DNA of 64,000 nt from Tachypleus tridentatus (taxonomy: Eukaryota > Arthropoda > Merostomata > Xiphosura > Limulidae), in assembly GCF_004210375.1 (NCBI RefSeq), contig NC_134830.1, forward strand, positions 45,885,094-45,949,093. Direction: 5' to 3'. The notes below the pieces were generated by a model. That model did not search any database, had not been told where the DNA came from, and saw nothing but the letters and a program-made list of their open reading frames with translations. Position 1 is the first letter of the stretch, and each line of letters starts with the position of its first letter. Shown piece after piece: positions 1 to 11,300 of this stretch. The position numbers and the translations under genes are program-made.

Positions 1-117
1 GGTGGGTGGTGATGACTAGCTGCCTTCCCTGTAGTCTTACATTGCTAAATTAGGGACGGCTGGCACAAATAGCCCTCGAGTAGCTTTGTGCGAAATTCAA
101 AAACAAACAAACAAACA
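1..117 (+). mobile_element. SINE family 1, 3' half (cut by window edge)
   Basis: The segment starts in GGTGGGTGGTGATGACTAGC and runs through TTAGGGACGGCTGGCACAAA to a tail CTTTGTGCGAAATTC followed by (CAAA)n. It matches the same part of the full copy at 2688-2963 in opposite orientation. The tRNA-like head lies left of the window. Confidence 0.9.
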
Positions 118-1105
118 TATTATCAGAGCGTTGCTGGCAAGACTGTTGTGCGTGTTCGTTAGTGAGAAGCAGTTACAAATACGCACTAATATCAGAATAA
201 TGTAGGTTGAGTTGTCTCAATCTGTGGTTTAGCAAGATGAGTAACAATTCTACATTTTAATGAGCATGCGTGCAACTTTGTGTCAACTTGTCAGTTATAG
301 TGCCAATGCGTATTACATCTAGATCGTTAGCAGTAAAAAACACAACGTCGAGCAAACTAGGTTATCTCAACAAAAAGCGTTTGCTCTTATTTCAATATTT
401 ATAAGAAAAAATAACAAACTATAATAGCCTCACTGTAGACAACTGATGCTTTAAGTTACAACGAATGAAAACTTTCCAGATCCAAATCACAGTTTACGGT
501 GTGCATTTTGTGTTTATGATGTATATTAATTGGGCCATATTGTTGAATTTAAAGTACATAACTGAATATAAACATTACTAGTCAAATTTTGATTTAAAGG
601 AACCTATATTTCACAAAGCATTTCATAATGTTATAATTAAATGCGTAGGTTTGTAGAACCAACCTCCTAGCATTACACAAAGGTTGGTACAAGCAAGGTA
701 GAAAACACAAAAATATATGATTATAAGCTACGAATTCTTATTTGTATTATTGCATGGTTAGAGGGAAGGTTGATGTCTCTTGGATTAAGGCCTGGAATTA
801 CTTTTAAAGTGTTTAGAATAGTTTGAGCAGCATAAAACCCGAATTAGGCTAAAAAAGATGATTACTGAGCACATTAGTTCGTTGCATTGAATCTAAAGTT
901 GCGAGATAATATTTGATCGAACTTGTTTATCTAATGTTGCGACTCTGAGAGTCGGTAAAATGATCAATATGTTTTACACAGCAAAAAAAATTAACCAGTC
1001 AGCGGAATTGGTATATTAGCGTCTAATGTAAACTCAAACCTATCAGTAAACACTAGTTAAGCAAACTTGTAACAAATAAAACGCTTTTGTTATCATTAAG
1101 TACAA
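118..1105. other. AT-rich intergenic sequence, nothing recognised
   Basis: No open frame of note and no recognisable repeat. It lies between two oppositely oriented SINE copies, downstream of ATG2. Confidence 0.6.
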
Positions 1106-1327
1106 CGGTTTGTTTGTTTGTTTTAATTTTGCGCAAAGCTACTCGAGCACTATCTGCACTAGCCGTCCCTAATTTAGCAGTGTAAAACGAGAGGGAAGGC
1201 AGCTAGTCATCACCACCCACCGCCAACACTTGGACTATTCTTTTATTAACGAATAGTGGGATTGACCATAAGTTTATAACGCCTCCACGGCTGAAAGGGG
1301 CGAGCATGTATGGTGCGACCGGGATTC
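1106..1327 (-). mobile_element. SINE family 1, 5'-truncated
   Basis: The + strand shows GTTTGTTTGTTTG, GCGCAAAGCTACTCGAG, the CATCACCACCCACCG core and CGAATAGTGGGATTGACC, ending near GGTGCGACCGGGAT. The tRNA-like head is missing. Orientation is minus, with the tail at the left end. Confidence 0.88.
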
Positions 1328-1330
1328 TTC

Positions 1331-2676
1331 TTTTTACAGATTAATTCACAAGAACCGACCAACAACAATAATCGTTACTACAACATAACTAATAAAATAG
1401 TGGATGTGTCATGCATTATGAAATGTGACGCATATATTTCCAAGGGCATTTTGTAAGGACATCGTTTGGCATTTAAGTTATGTTGATGCATGAACATAGC
1501 TTTAAAACTGTAGAAAGCGGGACTAAGTTTTAAGCACTTTGAATACACGTATAGTTTAAATAATTATCAACTCGGATAAACTTATAATTTTTAAAAATTA
1601 CATTTACAGGTTATTTTAGTTAAAAATTTGTTAGAAATATTGATTTTATTTCCGTAAATTATTTTAAAAGCCCCATAGCTAGCGACATCTATGTGATGTT
1701 TCCCAATCCAGAATATTTCCAAAATAAGGAAATATGTTCGAAAAAATCCGTTAACTAATTTTTGAATTAAAGTACAAGTTCTACGAACTCATATAAAAAG
1801 TAAATATTCCTACCTGAACAGTGACAAGGTACCGAAGCATAAAATTAATTCCAGGAAACTACAGCTGCTTAGCTGCTTTTATACCAAGTCTTACATAGGT
1901 TTCAAGCTGATTTAGGGTTAGAAGTGTAACCATTAACATTACACAGCATTTTAGCTTATCTGCTGAAGTTCAGCAAGCTTAGTTTTGGAATTATTAAAAG
2001 AATGTAAAAAAAAAAGTAAATATTTGTCTGTTCTTTACATTTATTTTTAACTTTCTTAGACTTAAGCCGCTATGCGTGGGCAGTTTTCTGGTATGTATGA
2101 CAGTTTGGGCCAATTGCAAACGCATTCCATTAAATATGTATATATAAATATTTGTGTGTTTGGATTATTTAAGTAGTGCTATTCGTTTACCTTTTAAAAA
2201 ATAATATATATATGCCCTACTTCTCTGTAAACCTATTGTAGGTGGAATAGAACAGAATACCGAAAGATGAAATTATGCCCATGAAAAAATTAACTCACCT
2301 GAAAAATAAGATTTTAATGTTTTTGTTTCTGCTGGCCTCCACATCATGTTGAAATTAATATATATTAATTATACAAAACTTATTGAAAGTAATTATAAAT
2401 AACACCACAAGAGTTCATTAGTTTAGAAATATAAAACTGCGAACCTCCTGGTGACGTAAGATCTCTGCCTTTTCTCAGACATTTATGTTACCAGGTTGTA
2501 AATAAGTTATTTTTTAATTATTTATTTAGATCATGAATATTGTTGTTTATGTAATAAAGAATTATATTCAGATTGTTACGTAGTTTAAGTGAAAGGTTTT
2601 ATAACCAAAGCCCATATTATTGTTGTGTCTAATAATAGTTAGTGGCCAAGATTGCTGTGTATTCTTTTACGAAATT
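1331..2676. other. AT-rich intergenic sequence, nothing recognised
   Basis: Low-complexity AT runs and no coding potential on either strand. Confidence 0.55.
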
Positions 2677-2687
2677 TTTTAAAACGC

Positions 2688-2963
2688 TTTGTTTGTTTGT
2701 TTGGAAATTTCGCACAAAGCTACTTGAGGGCTATCTGTACTAGCCGTCCCTAATTTAGCAGTGTAAGACTAGAGGGAAGGCAGCTAGTCATCACCACCCA
2801 CCGCCAACTCTTGGGCTACTCTTTACCAACGAATAGTGGGATTGACCGTAACATTATACACCCCCACGGTTGGGAGGGCGAGCATGTTTAGCGCGACGCG
2901 GGCGCGAACCCGCGACCCTCGGATTACGAGTCGCACACCTTACGCGCTAGGCCATGCCGGGCC
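2688..2963 (-). mobile_element. SINE family 1, full length with 11-bp target duplication
   Basis: Read on the minus strand, it starts GGCCCGGCATGGCCTAGCGC, with a tRNA-like head whose B box is GGGTTCGCGCC. A unique body with the inverse of CATCACCACCCACCGCC follows, ending in TTTGTGCGAAATTTCC plus a CAAA-type tail. A perfect 11-bp duplication TTTTAAAACGC flanks it at 2677-2687 and 2964-2974. Both ends are complete and many CpGs survive, so the insertion is fairly young. Pol III transcription from the internal A and B boxes is expected by analogy. Confidence 0.93.
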
Positions 2964-3284
2964 TTTTAAAACGCCAAAGAAATCTTACACACGGTTATTA
3001 ATCATGTAAAGAAACGCAAATTGAAAAGTAAAAATGTATGACGCATCGTTCAAGAATATTATAAGCTAGTATAAACTGAATTAAAAGTATGCATTGAAAC
3101 AATTTTGTTTTCTTGGCGGCTTTATTTTTGAATTTTCAGGTATATCTTGTGTAGTGGATTTTATTATTATTTTTTTTACTAACGGGAATGGTAGGGTGAA
3201 CCACACTTTATGAAAAACAATGCTTCGAGTTCTTTACTGTCCCTGAAACAACTTATGGCATCATGGTTATTTCTCAGTTGGACA

Positions 3285-3513
3285 GTTGTGCGAGTTCGAA
3301 TTCCAATCACACCAAACATGCTCGTACTTTCAGCCGTGGGGGCGTTATAAAGTTAGTATAAATCCTACTCTTCGTTGGTAAAAAGAGTAGCCCAAGAGTT
3401 TGCGGTGGGTGGTGATGACCAGCTGCTTTCCTTTTAGTCTTACACTGCTAAATTAGGGACGGCTAGTACAGATAGTCCTCGTGCAGTTTTGCGCGAAATT
3501 AAAAATAAACCAA
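3285..3513 (+). mobile_element. SINE family 1, diverged copy
   Basis: In sense orientation it runs from the B-box remnant GAGTTCGAATTCC, through CCGTGGGGGCGTTATAA and GGTGGGTGGTGATGACCAGC, to a tail TTTTGCGCGAAATTAAAAAT. It has lost the 5' half of the tRNA head. Confidence 0.88.
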
Positions 3514-6500
3514 ATCTGAACATTTTAAACCCAATTCATCTAATGCATCAGGTTAATCCGTAAAGTAATTTTTCTCACGTTCTCCGTTCCGACTTGCCCT
3601 GTTCTCTCATTAATGCCACGGTTAAGTTAGACATTAAATTTGACTGGAGTTGAATGTTGGTTTTTGGCTCCAAGCTACTAGGAAACTCTGAAATAACCAT
3701 CTCTAATGTTAACACAACGGGTTAGGAGGGAAGATAGCTGGTCAACGTCATCCACTCGTAGGTTACCGATTGCTGTTCAAATACTACAATCTGACCGTCA
3801 TTTAGGGTCCAAAAGTGCTGATATTTTTTGTTGTTATTTCGATCACGGGGAGAGAGTAAATGTAAAACATCTAGTACAATGCAAAAATAATGTTTAAATT
3901 TATTAATCACACTCGGAAAGTCGGTATAATTGGTTTAAAGGAGCATGAATCTTCACTTTGTATAACATACTCTAAATTGTAGAGCGTTGGTCTTGATACA
4001 GCGCTATGTTCCTTACACTTGAATGGTCTGTCAAGTAGGGAGAAAAAATACAAAAGCTGTTAATCGTCTTATACTGTATCTATTTATGGAAAATTAAAAC
4101 AACGAAACTGTAAACTTAAACGAGTTTTGTGATACAAAACCAATAGAATGACTTCTGCCTGTCTAGAATATTTGTAAAAGAAGTAACAAAATATTTGGAT
4201 TACCTCTTCCCTTCAACTTTAGAAGTCTACGTGATCTTAAAAAAAAAAGATACGTGTTTAGAGCTGAAAAATATAGGAACGCCGAAAAGGGTGGAAGGGG
4301 ATAGTAGGAAGTTGCCTCGGATCTCGTTAAAAATGGACAAAAAACAACGCCCGGTAGAAAGGGTCATAAAATATTACGAGTGGGCCCCAGGGCCATAATC
4401 AGTTTTTGGCAACCCCGATTGTGAGAACACTTTTTAAAAGTTTTTTTATGCGCCGTTTGGGGTCAGTGTCATGATAACACACGGGCAGCAGTAATTAGGT
4501 GCTGTACAAAGGGAGGAAAGGTCTTACATTATTAAGATAATGTATCTCTTCATTACAGTTGTAATTATGCCAGTAATCACTTAGACTAAAAAAATTATAT
4601 CGTAAAGTTTTGCAATAAATAAGCAAGTGAAAAGACGTGATTTTAAATACAAACAATGAGAGATCCTTTAAGTCTTCACGACAAAGTATGATTATAAACT
4701 TAGTAACAATTTTATTAACATCAACCCCCAATGTTATATTGACTAAATACTAACTTCAACTCCCAATGTCATAATTACCATTTACCACAGAAATGAGATT
4801 GATTTTCTTGAACATCTAAGATCTAAATTTCTACAACTCAAAAAAATACTTTTTGACTTCTGTAGGGCTATCGTATAAGGATATACTGATCCTTAGCACA
4901 AACAGAAAATGAGTTGTATTTGAATAAGACTGAAACACAGGCATCAACTTCCTCAAACATGTACACAGAACAGCACATTGTAAGCCAACTTATTGACTTT
5001 AGTTGTGTGTGTATAAACACACCCACTGAAACTGGAAAAAAAAAGCAAATACGTAATATAATGACTATTTTTGCAGAGATTTGGTAGTCTTGTGTTGGAA
5101 CCTCAGCTGATGACACAAACTAGTCAGATAAAGTTTAATGGAAAGTAGGGATGTGTACACAAATTGTTCATAAACTTCTCACAATGTACAACAAATTTGT
5201 ATTGAAAACATTAAGCACTATTAATTACAAACTGTACATGTTTCTGACATTTTGGAAAGCAAAATGAACATTAGAAATAATAACTTTGGGCAAAACAAAT
5301 GCTACAATTTGGTATTTGAATTGAAGGAAACAATGTCAGTTAACCAGTGCAAAACAATTTCTTCCAACTTAAAGGCTCTTTTTCTCTTTAAACTTGTTAA
5401 AGTAACATAACACACCATGTTGTCCATAGTGTCCTACTAGTTCTGACTGTAAGAAACAGTTGTGGCCTTCTACGGTTTTACCTGAAAATGATTTTCCACT
5501 CAAGTAATTTCCTGAATACAAGCTGTGAAATATATTTCAGACTAAACAATGCAGTCTATTACTAAAGTAAAACTTGTGAAACTTATAGCCAATCTCTGCC
5601 AAATTCAGTATCTTTTAAAACCTTTTCCTGTACTCATGTACTATATCTCATACAGGAAGCTTTGTCCAGTAAAGGAATATCTTCATTGTGAAACATATAA
5701 CAAGATAAAGTGTAAGCACAAACATTAGTATATGTCTCCAAGGATCTGTAATATCATATAACCATTAGATGTGAACATACACACAAGTGGTTCAAGAAAT
5801 ACTCCACAAACATTTATTTTATTTAAAAACCTTTATTAAATATAAATACTGTAATCTAAAGTGTGCACACACATATATATAATAATAATAATAGCTCATA
5901 CAATAAAAAATTGACTTTGCTTAACATCTCATGAAGAACACAACTGACCATGTAAATATTAAACTTTGTCCCAAAGTAATTTGTTAATAATATTGATACA
6001 TGTCAAGCTTCAGTTAACTGATGTTACTCACTATAAAACAGAAACCTGTCCAAGCATCTGAATATCTTTGCAGTTTAATCATAAAATGGGTTATTGTTTT
6101 TACATTTATTTCACTTAACTAAACATTACTTACCATGAAGCATTAGAAACTCATGTCCAAACATCTGAATATATTTGTAGTTCAATCATAAGATGGGTTA
6201 TTGTTTTCACATTTATTTTATTTCTTACAGAAAAAACATAACTATAGTGGTATTTTGTGTTCATACAATCTACAAATACAAATACTAAACACTGAAAAAG
6301 AGTTTGTTACCACACTAACAAGTTTTTATACTTATGTCTATGTTGATGTTTATACAATTTTAGTTGTTTAACAGAGCATTAAAGAAGATAATGATACATA
6401 AAATAAATACCATCTTTCTTCTTGTACAAGAACTAATGACCTTATGTTTGTTTATATATTAGTAAAATTACAAAGGCTACTTGATAAAAATCTTCCTAGC

Positions 6501-8092
6501 AGTAACTTACACCAAATGTTTAACCTAATACTCCTAGTTTATAAAGCAACAGTGATGACCTGCTTAGAACACAAAGGGAACAAAGACCTTATATATGCTG
6601 TTATATGTTCCATATGAGTTCTAATTTGATAAAATGTAGGACAATATGATAATGCTGTTTCAATGTATGGGTTAGCAAAAGAAAAAAAAAAAAGCAGAGT
6701 CAAATAAAGCTTGCATACTTAATTATATATGCATTGTCTGAATTGTCTTTTATTCACCACAGTGAGCCTATATTTGGGTGAACTGAATGACAGAGATTGG
6801 GTTTCATAAGTATTTTTTTTTATGCCAAATAGTTTCTATTTCTGAAAGTGTAATAATAGCAAAAACGTTTTGTTCTTTATCCACCAATGATGATACAACT
6901 AAGAATGGTTATCTTCAAATGAAAATGCTTTCTTTTAAAAACACCTGCTGGTTCTTAAAAGTAAAGTTCAATTTCATATCTAACATAAAAAAAAGAAAAA
7001 AAAAGTCAGCAGATATACCATTACTTGGGAAATGTAATAACACTCTTTATATATATACATATAGGCTTCACATTCACATATCAATTCAAAACACTAACTT
7101 TTCTAGCTACCTAGTTTAATGCATGTAGATTTAAAGAAAGGACGAGTCAGTTGAAATTTCTACTTTCCTTTCTCCAACATGAAAAGTATGGTAATGAACC
7201 AAAAAAATATCTTGAAAACTTTCAGCATGTAAGTAACTGTACATTCTCAAAAGTTAAGGTTTGAAAAGGTTATTATATGTGTATATATATATAATACAAA
7301 CTTTTGGTATTTACAATTGACTTCAATACTTCACATTTAGCACCCTTCACTCAACAGTTTTATTTCACCAAATCTTAAAACGAAACATATAACCAACATC
7401 ACCAAAGAAGTTTCCATTATACTCCAACCCAAACAAAATGTAATAACCTTAATACTGCATACAATGTAGCATGCTTTAAACCACTCATAAAGGAGCTTTC
7501 TGCTTATCAGATAATGTTTTAACAAGTGAGGTGAAGGTTAGAAACAAAAACTGAATGGTACTGGTTCCAGTTCAAATTAAATTTTGAATAATCACTTTCA
7601 AAATATCTAAGGAATACGTTTCAAAAACTATGACATACCAAAGGCACATAACTATTTCACTTTAAAATACAGATGCAGACAGAAATTAATTATACATTTA
7701 TTATTTTATACTATAAATTACAATGTGTACTAAACACAATGCCATTCATGTATGCTTCACACTTTTTGATCAAACTGATCTCATTAACACTGAATGTTCA
7801 GTAACATATATTGAAATCTGTCTCACAATTTTGGTATTAATCCAGAGTCAAATTTTTGGATTTTTCTAAATTGTTAAAGAATATTTATTAAAATTTGTTT
7901 TATCCAAGAAATAGGGTGACTGTATACTGAACAGATCCAATATTATATATCACTTTATTGTATAATAAATTTACTTTCACAGACCTGAATAAGCATTTGA
8001 AGGGAAAAAAAAAAGGGTGGGGGTAACTGCTTATTGGCAAAATGATATGTGTTTGATGACTCCACCTACCTAAAACACAGATAAACAACTTT
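3514..8092. other. 3' flank of ATG2 including presumed 3' UTR, no gene supported
   Basis: Part nearest the stop codon (about 7.7-8.1 kb) is presumably 3' UTR. The small open frames here (for example at 4195-4398 and 6787-7119) have low-complexity composition, no recognisable domain and no splice context. One diverged direct duplication lies at 6047-6115 and 6155-6223. Confidence 0.5.
7954..7959 (-). promoter_or_regulatory. Candidate polyadenylation signal for ATG2
   Basis: The minus strand reads AATAAA here, about 135 nt past the stop codon. A second AATAAA lies at 7884-7889. AATAAA is frequent by chance in DNA this AT-rich, so neither is certain. Mapped transcript 3' ends would decide. Confidence 0.35.
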
Positions 8093-8332
8093 CTATATTA
8101 TTACATGTTCTCGTTTCCTCCACTTTTCTTCAGCTTCTTTTCGAGCATCTGGCACAAGCTGGTTTCTCATCCCACCAAGAACATTGGAGGTAGCTTGTGT
8201 GGCAAGGATCACAGGTTTTACCACAGTTGGTGGAAGCTGTCGAAGAACTCCACCAACAGCTCCTGAGACTCCTTTGTGTTCGTGCTCTTCTGAAGCCACT
8301 TTCATGATCATTCGAGCAGCATCTCCGATACC
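8093..8332 (-). CDS. ATG2: ATG2 terminal exon w with stop
   Basis: Residues 1027-1105 and a TAG stop at 8093-8095. It encodes GIGDAARMIMKVASEEHEHK, GVSGAVGGVLRQLPPTVVKP, VILATQATSNVLGGMRNQLV then PDARKEAEEKWRKREHVII. GAVGGV(L/I)RQ.PPTVVKP..(L/V)AT.ATSN(V/L)LGGMRNQ..PDA is the conserved ATG2 C-terminus. The length past KWR is as in the family, so the stop looks real. Confidence 0.97.
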   Translation of the reverse strand, partial: GIGDAARMIMKVASEEHEHKGVSGAVGGVLRQLPPTVVKPVILATQATSNVLGGMRNQLVPDARKEAEEKWRKREHVII

Positions 8333-11300
8333 CTGAAGGTTATGAACAGATCAAAACACATATACAAACTAGCATATAAAACAAAAGTAATTTAAAATAA
8401 GTAGTCAAAACTAACATACAGTAATAATAAAAAGCCAAATTAAAGCAACAGTTATGCACTTTAGGCAAGATTGCAGTGATTAGATATCAACTCTACTCAT
8501 GGTAAATCTAATTAGTAGTTGTTTTTTTTCTAAACATTATTATTAGATACTAATTAGAAATTAGCATGTGTGTGTATGTATGTTTTCTCATAGCAAAGCC
8601 ACATCAGGCTATCTGCTAAGTCCACCGAAGGGAATCGAATCCCCGATTTTTAGCATTGTAAATCTGTAGACTTAATGTATAGCAGGGACTACAAATTAGT
8701 TTGCATCCTATATTTAGCTCTTCCACTCAAGATATATAAGTAGTTACTGAATACTTAGACACTGAAATGACTGTAATGCAACGGGGTAGATAACACACAC
8801 ACATACAATTAGAAGAGGAATAGCCTGCAACACAAATGTAGGTATAAAACTAGCAGGAAATATAAACACAGGTGTTAACTAGGTTCTGTATTTCTTTTAC
8901 CATATTTTGAAATGTTTTTCTCAACAAAATAACATTCTTACACTGCAAAAAATACAATTACTTTAATAAATTTGCATTTGAAAGAGCTTAATATATTTAA
9001 TTTTATTAAGTATTCTCTCTAAATGCATAAATAATCAGAAGATAAAAGATGCTACATATGAGAATTAAAATCCAGCACTCAATGAGATCTTGAAATAGCT
9101 ACCTACAAAAGTTGAAAATTGAGTTTTTTATAGCTTGAAGAGGCAGATACATGTGACACTTCCTGAGTTAGACTCACCTTTAAAAGTCAACAAACTGCTG
9201 TCTTAGATGGTCTTCATGTGTTACTTCAGCAAGCTATATGAATGTTATAACTACAGTTCTATTGATCATCTCACAATTTATCAAAGTGATCTTACCCAGG
9301 TTCTTACTCTAAATATTTTCAAGACTTAATAGATAATCTTCTTTCGCCAGGCAGCCCTGCTAGTGTGAAACTAACAAACAGAATTATGGATATTTATTTT
9401 GTAATATTTCTTACGAAGATGTTCGTTTGTCTACTTAATCTGGCAATCTTTTGAACAGTCTGTATTGTTCTTCAGTGATGTCGTTTCATTAACCAACAGC
9501 TATTTAAATCTGTACCATACCTGTACATCTTTCATTTGAACTATTAAGCTATTTCACAAAACTTTAATGTTTAAGTGTCCTATCTACTTTTCTCTCTATG
9601 TATTTTGAGCATTAACACATGAACAATCTACAATATGATTTTAGCTAAATTACTTTTACAAATACACTGCCACTCCCAACCACTTCAGTTAAGATGAAAG
9701 CAGCAGTTTGGTAAAGCTAGGTAAATGGAAGCTTTATCTCATTCAATTTCTTTAGTATATTTAGACCTCTTTGATACCTAGAATGATACTTTCTGACAAA
9801 TGAGAAAGAACAAAATTAGTGAAACCCTATTTTAAATATTTTAAACTAGAACAGAATTTTATGACAAAATATATTACTTATCAATGAATAACACAATATC
9901 AAGTACCTCTCGAACAACATGAAATGCACTTGTCATGCCCTCTCTCAAGTCTGCAGGATGTGTTCCTCGTCTACGAAATCCTCGATGGTGCATCTTAACG
10001 CTAGGCCCAGGAGAAACCATGTCATAGGTAAATTCTGCTGCACTCTGTAAAAAGAGATTTGTGGTTTGAATTGGAAAAGTACAAGAAAGTTGTTCAAAAT
10101 CAATAATATAGATAAAATAGAAAATATAATAAGAATGAAGAGAAATTATAACAGAGAAGTTAATAAGTAATAACAATATTTATAACAGAGAAGTTAATAA
10201 GTAATAACAATATTTATAACAGAGAAGTTAATAAGTAATAACAATATTTATAACAGAGAAGTTAATAAGTAATAACAATATTTATAACAGAGAAGTTAAT
10301 AAGTAATAACAATATTTATAACAGAGAAGTTAATAAGTAATAACAATATTTATAACAGAGAAGTTAATAAGTAATAACAATATTTATAACAGAGAAGTTA
10401 ATAAGTAATAACAATATTTATAACAGAGAAGTTAATAAGTAATAACAATATTTATAACAGAGAAGTTAATAAGTAATAACAATATTTATAACAGAGAAGT
10501 TAATAAGTAATAACAATATTTATAACAGAGAAGTTAATAAGTAATAACAATATTTATAACAGAGAAGTTAATAAGTAATAACAATATTTATAACAGAGAA
10601 CTTTGTAAGAATTAACAGTAATTATATCATGCTTCTATATCAGTGACTAACAATTAAAGTTTGCAATATGAAACTAAATTATGCTCAGTCTAAAATAGGA
10701 GAAATAGTAACTAGTGAAGAAATGAAATTTCATTTATTAAAACATCAAGGTTTACAATGTTTACATGTAATAAAATGTAACTTAAAATGAAATAAAGTTA
10801 ACAAACTTCAAATGTTACGTAAGAGGTATATTTAATGTATAAGAATTCAATTGGGTAGCTAACACTAAGCAGTGCATCTAAGTTATAATAACCCATCTAA
10901 ACAAACCTGAATTGTTTCTACAAATCGACTTGTCAATTCCAAACAAGCCATTGCTGTAGAAGTTGTAAAGGAGCTGGCTCCTCGCTGAAGACCTCGAACA
11001 ATGCGACCATCTCGTCTGTACTGTTCCACTGGAAGCCAGAAGAGGTCTCTAATACCTTGAACTGAAGATGCAACAGGAGTAAAGATAATGCAATCTGCTG
11101 TAAAACTGCAAGCTTTAAATAACTTAAAGTTAATAAATTTAATAACGTGTTTATACATCTTATAATTAGATATTTATTTAGTTATACCATATCAGTTGTA
11201 CATATCTTAAGGTTATAAATTTGTTTTATAAGTAAATCATTATTCTATTTTTGAATTAATTATTAAGTCAAGTATTTTCCTTACTAAGCATTAAAACTAA

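Noticed and set aside
2890..2963. Functional tRNA gene
   Set aside because: The tRNA-like sequence is the head of a SINE with target duplications. Its anticodon arm does not pair well and it is joined to the SINE body.
3706..3790. Additional SINE copy (GGAAGATAGCTGGTCAACG resembles the family 1 body)
   Set aside because: Only about 35 bp match and the tail and head are absent, so it cannot be separated from chance.
4195..7119. Small open frames in the ATG2 3' flank
   Set aside because: Low-complexity, lysine- or phenylalanine-rich translations typical of AT-rich non-coding DNA, with no domain or signal.
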